Both the position numbers and the translations under genes were made by a program. This document shows positions 61,191 through 64,000 of a stretch of DNA of 64,000 bases, piece after piece. Positions within the stretch are counted from its first letter, which is position 1, and each line of letters begins with the position of its first letter. Source of the stretch: Halovulum marinum (GTDB taxonomy: Bacteria; Pseudomonadota; Alphaproteobacteria; Rhodobacterales; Rhodobacteraceae); contig NZ_WIND01000003.1 of the NCBI RefSeq assembly GCF_009697225.1, positions 273,532 to 337,531 on the forward strand, written 5' to 3'. Under the pieces are notes generated by a model. It was given only the letters and a program-made list of their open reading frames with translations. It was not told the origin of the DNA and did no database searches.

Positions 61191-61619
61191 ATGCTGTCGA
61201 TCGGGACGCTGGCGAAGAAGACCGGAACGAAAGTACAGACAATCCGGTATTACGAGCAGATCGGGCTGTTGCCGGAGCCGGGCAGGACCGAGGGCGGCCA
61301 GCGCCGCTATGGCGACGCCGAACTGGACCGCCTGTCATTCGTCCGGCACGCGCGGCAGCTGGGTTTCTCGCTGGATTCGATCCGCGAACTCCTCGATCTC
61401 AGCGAACGCCCGGACAAGCCCTGCGCGGAGGCGGATGCAATCGCCCGTCGGCAGCTCAGACAGGTCGAGCAACGATTGGCCCGGCTGGAGGCACTCCGCA
61501 TGGAACTGGAGCGGATGGTGCACGAGTGCAGCGGCGGGCAGACGTCCGATTGCCGAGTGCTGGATGTCTTGCGTGATCATTCCGAATGCCTGACCGAGCA
61601 TGAAGAGATCGGCGCCTGA
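61191..61619 (+). CDS. MerR-family heavy-metal-responsive regulator
   Basis: 142 residues from ATG 61191 (GAGAG upstream); an ATG at 61176 would add five. Helix-turn-helix and wing at 3-40 ([26 protein letters not shown]), dimerisation coil about 75-110, and a Cys-rich C-terminus: C78, C113, C121 and C133 ([17 protein letters not shown]). This Cys spacing is like the Cd/Pb/Zn regulators CadR/PbrR/ZntR and unlike mercury MerR. It sits between the two divergent halves of the metal island, with dyads on both sides, and likely activates both. Confidence 0.9.
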   Translation: MLSIGTLAKKTGTKVQTIRYYEQIGLLPEPGRTEGGQRRYGDAELDRLSFVRHARQLGFSLDSIRELLDLSERPDKPCAEADAIARRQLRQVEQRLARLEALRMELERMVHECSGGQTSDCRVLDVLRDHSECLTEHEEIGA

Positions 61620-61947
61620 GTTGCCTGCGGCGATAGCGTATCCGCTTGCGGCGCTGGCCGAGATTGCAGGGTGTTTCGCCATCCGGGCCTGGTGGCGTCT
61701 GGGCGCTTCCACACTCTGGATCGTGCCGGGCATTGCTGCCCTCGTGGCGTTCGGCTGGCTCCTGGCGCAGGTGGAGACCGTCGCCGCGGGCCGCGCATTC
61801 GCCGCCTATGGTGGCGTCTATATTGCGGCCGCGGTTCTGTGGATGTGGCTGGCCGAAGGGCACAAGCCCGATAGATGGGATCTTCTGGGCACAGCCGTTT
61901 GTCTGTTGGGGGCAACGATCATTCTTGCCGCGCCGCGTGGAAGTTAG
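61600..61947 (+). CDS. YnfA/UPF0060 family small membrane protein
   Basis: 115 residues (108 if a TTG at 61621 is the true start, which is the usual family length). Four predicted helices, beginning [20 protein letters not shown] and ending [14 protein letters not shown], with the conserved G-G-V-Y-I and [12 protein letters not shown]. YnfA resembles the small multidrug resistance fold and is proposed to act in export. The gene overlaps the MerR gene by 20 bp, so it is translationally coupled to it. Confidence 0.88.
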   Translation: MKRSAPELPAAIAYPLAALAEIAGCFAIRAWWRLGASTLWIVPGIAALVAFGWLLAQVETVAAGRAFAAYGGVYIAAAVLWMWLAEGHKPDRWDLLGTAVCLLGATIILAAPRGS

Positions 61948-62071
61948 GAAATACGCGTGGACTTGTCCGCCTCAAGTGAATTCGGTTGCCCGTCCTTCAC
62001 GCAAGAGACCGGAACGAAATCTTGTCGCTCGTGGTTCCGCTTCGGCACGGACCTAGGTTTGGCAATAGTTT

Positions 62072-62338
62072 ATGGCAGAGCAGCAGAACGCCTCGGAAAA
62101 ACGCACGCTCTGGATCGTTCTGTGCCTCAACGTCGGGCTGGCAATCGCTTTCTTCACATCCGGTGCCTTCGGCGATTCCAGCGCGCTTATCGCCAATGGC
62201 CTCGACAATCTGTCGGACAGTTTCGTCTTTGGCATCGGCCTTCTTGCGCTCTCCCGCACCGCTACGTGGAGGCGCGCTGCGGCGATCGTTTCCGGCGACA
62301 TTACCCGGCATCTTCCAGGCGCGCATTTGTTGCCCTGA
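62072..62338 (+). pseudogene. Truncated cation-diffusion facilitator, N-terminal fragment
   Basis: 88 codons. Residues 1-~76 (KRTLWIVLCLNVGLAIAFFT, SALIANGLDNLSDSFVFGIG) are homologous to the start of the complete facilitator at 62401, but after AAAIVSGD the sequence becomes unrelated and stops. Missing are four of six helices. A diverged, truncated tandem copy, probably non-functional. Confidence 0.75.
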
Positions 62339-62400
62339 ATTTCGGTCAACTCCCGCGATCCCTTTCCGGATCGCGCGATCAACAGCAGAGGAACAGGATA

Positions 62401-63012
62401 TTGTCCGAGACCATTGAAGCGGAAACCGCAGAACAGAGACGCGCGTTGTGGATCGTACTGCTGCTGAACCTGGCGATCGCCATCGGCTTTTTCGTGACCG
62501 GCACGATCGGGGATTCCAGCGGGTTGATCGCCAACGGGCTCGACAACACCTCCGACACGGTCGTCTATGCCATCAGCCTCTTTGCGCTGTCGCGGGCGGA
62601 TAAATGGAAACGGGCGGCCGCGAACGTCTCGGGCGGGATGCTGCTGCTGTTTGCGGCGGGCGTTCTGGTCGATGCGGTGCGGCGCTACTACGCCGGGTCG
62701 GAGCCGCTGGGCGGCCTGATGATCACCATGTCATTGATCGCGGCCGTCGTGAACGTGATCTGCGTCTGGCTCCTGGCCAGAATCGAGAATCCCGATGTCA
62801 ACGTCCGTGCCGCAAACACATTCAGCTGGAACGATTTCGCCGCGAACGGCGGTATTCTCATCGCCGGTGGGCTGGTCTGGTGGCTGGACAGCAACTGGCC
62901 GGACCTGGCCGTCGGCATTGCGGTCGCGGGGCTGTTCGTCTGGGGCGGGGTCAAGATTCTCCGCGATGCCCATGGCGAGCATCACAAGGCGGTGCATGAT
63001 GAGGGCGAATGA
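62401..63012 (+). CDS. Compact cation-diffusion facilitator (six-helix, no C-terminal domain)
   Basis: 203 residues from a TTG start with GAGGA 8 nt upstream; no ATG gives a full first helix. Six predicted helices; the metal-site helices read SGLIANGLDNTSDTVVYAIS (helix 2, N-x-x-D-x-x-x-D) and NTFSWNDFAANGG (helix 5), variants of the usual D-x-x-x-D / H-x-x-x-D. It ends in a short His-rich tail (HGEHHKAVH) in place of the cytoplasmic domain. Expected to export a divalent metal such as Zn, Co or Cd. The gene stop is followed in the same frame by a ZIP-like fragment. Confidence 0.85.
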   Translation: MSETIEAETAEQRRALWIVLLLNLAIAIGFFVTGTIGDSSGLIANGLDNTSDTVVYAISLFALSRADKWKRAAANVSGGMLLLFAAGVLVDAVRRYYAGSEPLGGLMITMSLIAAVVNVICVWLLARIENPDVNVRAANTFSWNDFAANGGILIAGGLVWWLDSNWPDLAVGIAVAGLFVWGGVKILRDAHGEHHKAVHDEGE

Positions 63013-63204
63013 CCGCTGCCCGGGGTCCGTACGCTCTTACCGGTCGCGGTTGCAATTCCGGGAACCTTGGTTGCGGTCAACTTGCGGCCCGGCGCTACCC
63101 GCCTCGTCAGCGCCATTCAGCACCTCGCCGCCGGGGTCGTCTTCGCCGCGGCGATGTTCTTCGTCAGTTTCCTTCTGCTCCTCTCGCTCGAAGAGGTGAT
63201 GTGA
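63013..63204 (+). pseudogene. ZIP-like N-terminal fragment
   Basis: Directly after the preceding TGA the same frame continues through LLPVAVAIPGTLVAVNLRPG and TRLVSAIQHLAAGVVFAAAM to a stop at 63202-63204. The SAIQHLAAGVVFAA part matches the first helices of one group of ZIP zinc transporters (usually followed by ELLPD); the remainder FFVSFLLLLSLEEVM is different. Best read as a deletion relic, though a ~60-residue membrane peptide cannot be excluded. Confidence 0.5.
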
Positions 63205-63233
63205 GACCCCGAATTCAATGAAAGGAAGCAGAA

Positions 63234-63986
63234 ATGCCGCATGATCACGGCCACGCCCATATCGACCCCGAGTCCGGCGACCGCCGCGTCTCCATCGCCA
63301 TCTGGGCCAACGGCCTTCTGACCGTCGCGCAGGTCGTCGGCGGGATCCTGTCCGGCAGTCTCGCGCTGATCGCGGATGCCCTGCACAACTTCTCTGACAT
63401 GGCGTCGCTGGTCATCGCTTTCGCCGCGCGCAAGATCGCCCGGCGACCCGCCGACGAGCGCATGACATTCGGCTACGGAAGGGTCGAGATCGTCGCGGCG
63501 CTGATCAACTATACAACCTTGGTCCTGATCGGCTTCTACCTGATCTACGAGGGCGGCATGCGGATGATCGACCCGCCCGAGGTACAGGGCTGGACGGTCG
63601 TGATCCTGGGCGGGGTGGCGCTGGTGATCGACACCTTGACGGCGATGCTCACCTACTCGATGCAGAAGGGCAGCGTGAACATCCGGGCGCTGTTCCTGCA
63701 CAACCTGTCGGACGCCGCCGCCTCGGTCGCCGTGGTCGCGGGCGGCACGCTGATCATCCTCTACGACTTGCGGTGGGTCGACCCGGCGATCACCATCGGC
63801 ATCGCGCTCTACATCCTCTATCTGGCCCTTACCGAGATCGGCGGTCCGATCCGGACATTGATGCTCGGCAGCCCACCCGACATCGACGGGAATGACGTCG
63901 TCGGGGCGATGCGCGGTGTGGACTGCGCGTTCCGGGGTGATCCGGTCGGGGATTCCGATTTGATCCGGTCACCCATTCCAATCTGA
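63234..63986 (+). pseudogene. CzcD-type cation-diffusion facilitator interrupted by an insertion element
   Basis: ATG 63234 with AAAGGAAG. Residues 1-~230 are a normal CDF protein: His-rich start MPHDHGHAHI, helix 2 ADALHNFSDM and helix 5 LFLHNLSDAAAS with the zinc-binding D/H-x-x-x-D pairs, then the beginning of the cytoplasmic domain (MLGSPPDIDGNDVVGAMRGVD). After that Asp the homology stops and 20 residues from inserted DNA follow to a stop at 63986. The missing part is the last ~70 residues of the metal-sensing domain. Confidence 0.8.
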
Positions 63987-64000
63987 TCCGGTCACCGATT
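63924..64000. mobile_element. Terminus of an IS21-like insertion sequence (runs off window)
   Basis: Begins with TG at 63924 exactly where the CDF reading frame loses homology. Within it the 10-mer TGATCCGGTC occurs at 63938, 63961 and 63984, a 23-bp period. Several internal copies of a transposase-binding repeat near the end are typical of IS21-family elements. The transposase genes and the other end lie beyond the window, so family assignment is provisional. Confidence 0.6.
63938..64000 (+). repeat. 23-bp-period direct repeats at the element end
   Basis: Three units beginning TGATCCGGTC at 63938, 63961 and 63984, each continuing with a variable CC-rich part and ATTCC; the third is cut by the window end. 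Probably multiple transposase binding sites. Confidence 0.75.

Noticed and set aside
1..64000. CRISPR arrays, tRNA, rRNA, riboswitches
   Set aside because: No regularly spaced repeat longer than the 23-bp units at the right edge, no cloverleaf or rRNA sequence, and no known riboswitch core was recognised by eye.

Overview
This is a gene-dense, high-GC stretch of an alphaproteobacterial genome, most likely a member of the Rhodobacterales (Rhodobacteraceae). That placement is an inference from the complete beta-hydroxyaspartate cycle operon (bhcABCD with its IclR-type regulator), the membrane-bound cytochrome c urate hydroxylase PuuD, the PuuE-OHCU decarboxylase fusion and the many sugar ABC transporters. 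No rRNA, tRNA or CRISPR array was seen.

Layout. (1) About 1-8 kb: the 3' part of a crotonase-fold gene, an apiosidase-like glycoside hydrolase, and a leftward operon holding a complete CUT1 sugar ABC transporter and an RraA-type aldolase, preceded by a good GntR-type palindrome. (2) About 8.4-20 kb: a xylo-oligosaccharide operon read leftward. It has a LacI regulator, binding protein, two permeases, GH43 beta-xylosidase, ATPase, Gfo/Idh dehydrogenase, ThuA-like protein, xylose isomerase and aldo/keto reductase; a LacI C-terminal relic lies just beyond it. (3) About 20.4-45.7 kb: a purine/allantoin supercluster. It carries an NCS1 permease and allantoin/hydantoin racemase with a GntR regulator; xdhABC; two NCS2 permeases; guanine deaminase; ureidoglycine aminohydrolase; ureidoglycolate lyase; fused OHCU decarboxylase-allantoinase; HIU hydrolase; and PuuD. 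Two paralogous LysR regulators bracket it. Set inside it is bhcR-bhcABCD, which turns two glyoxylate into oxaloacetate. (4) About 45.7-55.1 kb: a third CUT1 transporter with an SDR and a FadR-type GntR regulator, divergent from two tandem enolase-superfamily dehydratases and two uncharacterised genes. (5) About 55.2-64 kb: a metal and respiratory-assembly island. It has two caa3_CtaG-like proteins, LspA, ZIP, M23 peptidase, SCO and a SCO relic on the minus strand; MerR, YnfA, two cation-diffusion facilitators and relics on the plus strand. It ends in what looks like the terminus of an IS21-type element inserted into the last transporter gene.

How it works together. Guanine, xanthine and allantoin would be imported and degraded through urate and allantoin to ureidoglycolate and glyoxylate. 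The bhc operon in the middle could then assimilate that glyoxylate without losing carbon as CO2. Allantoate amidohydrolase is the visible missing step. The three sugar transporters each sit with a small set of catabolic enzymes. The right-hand island shows active decay (internal deletions, truncated duplicates, an IS insertion), consistent with horizontally acquired DNA.
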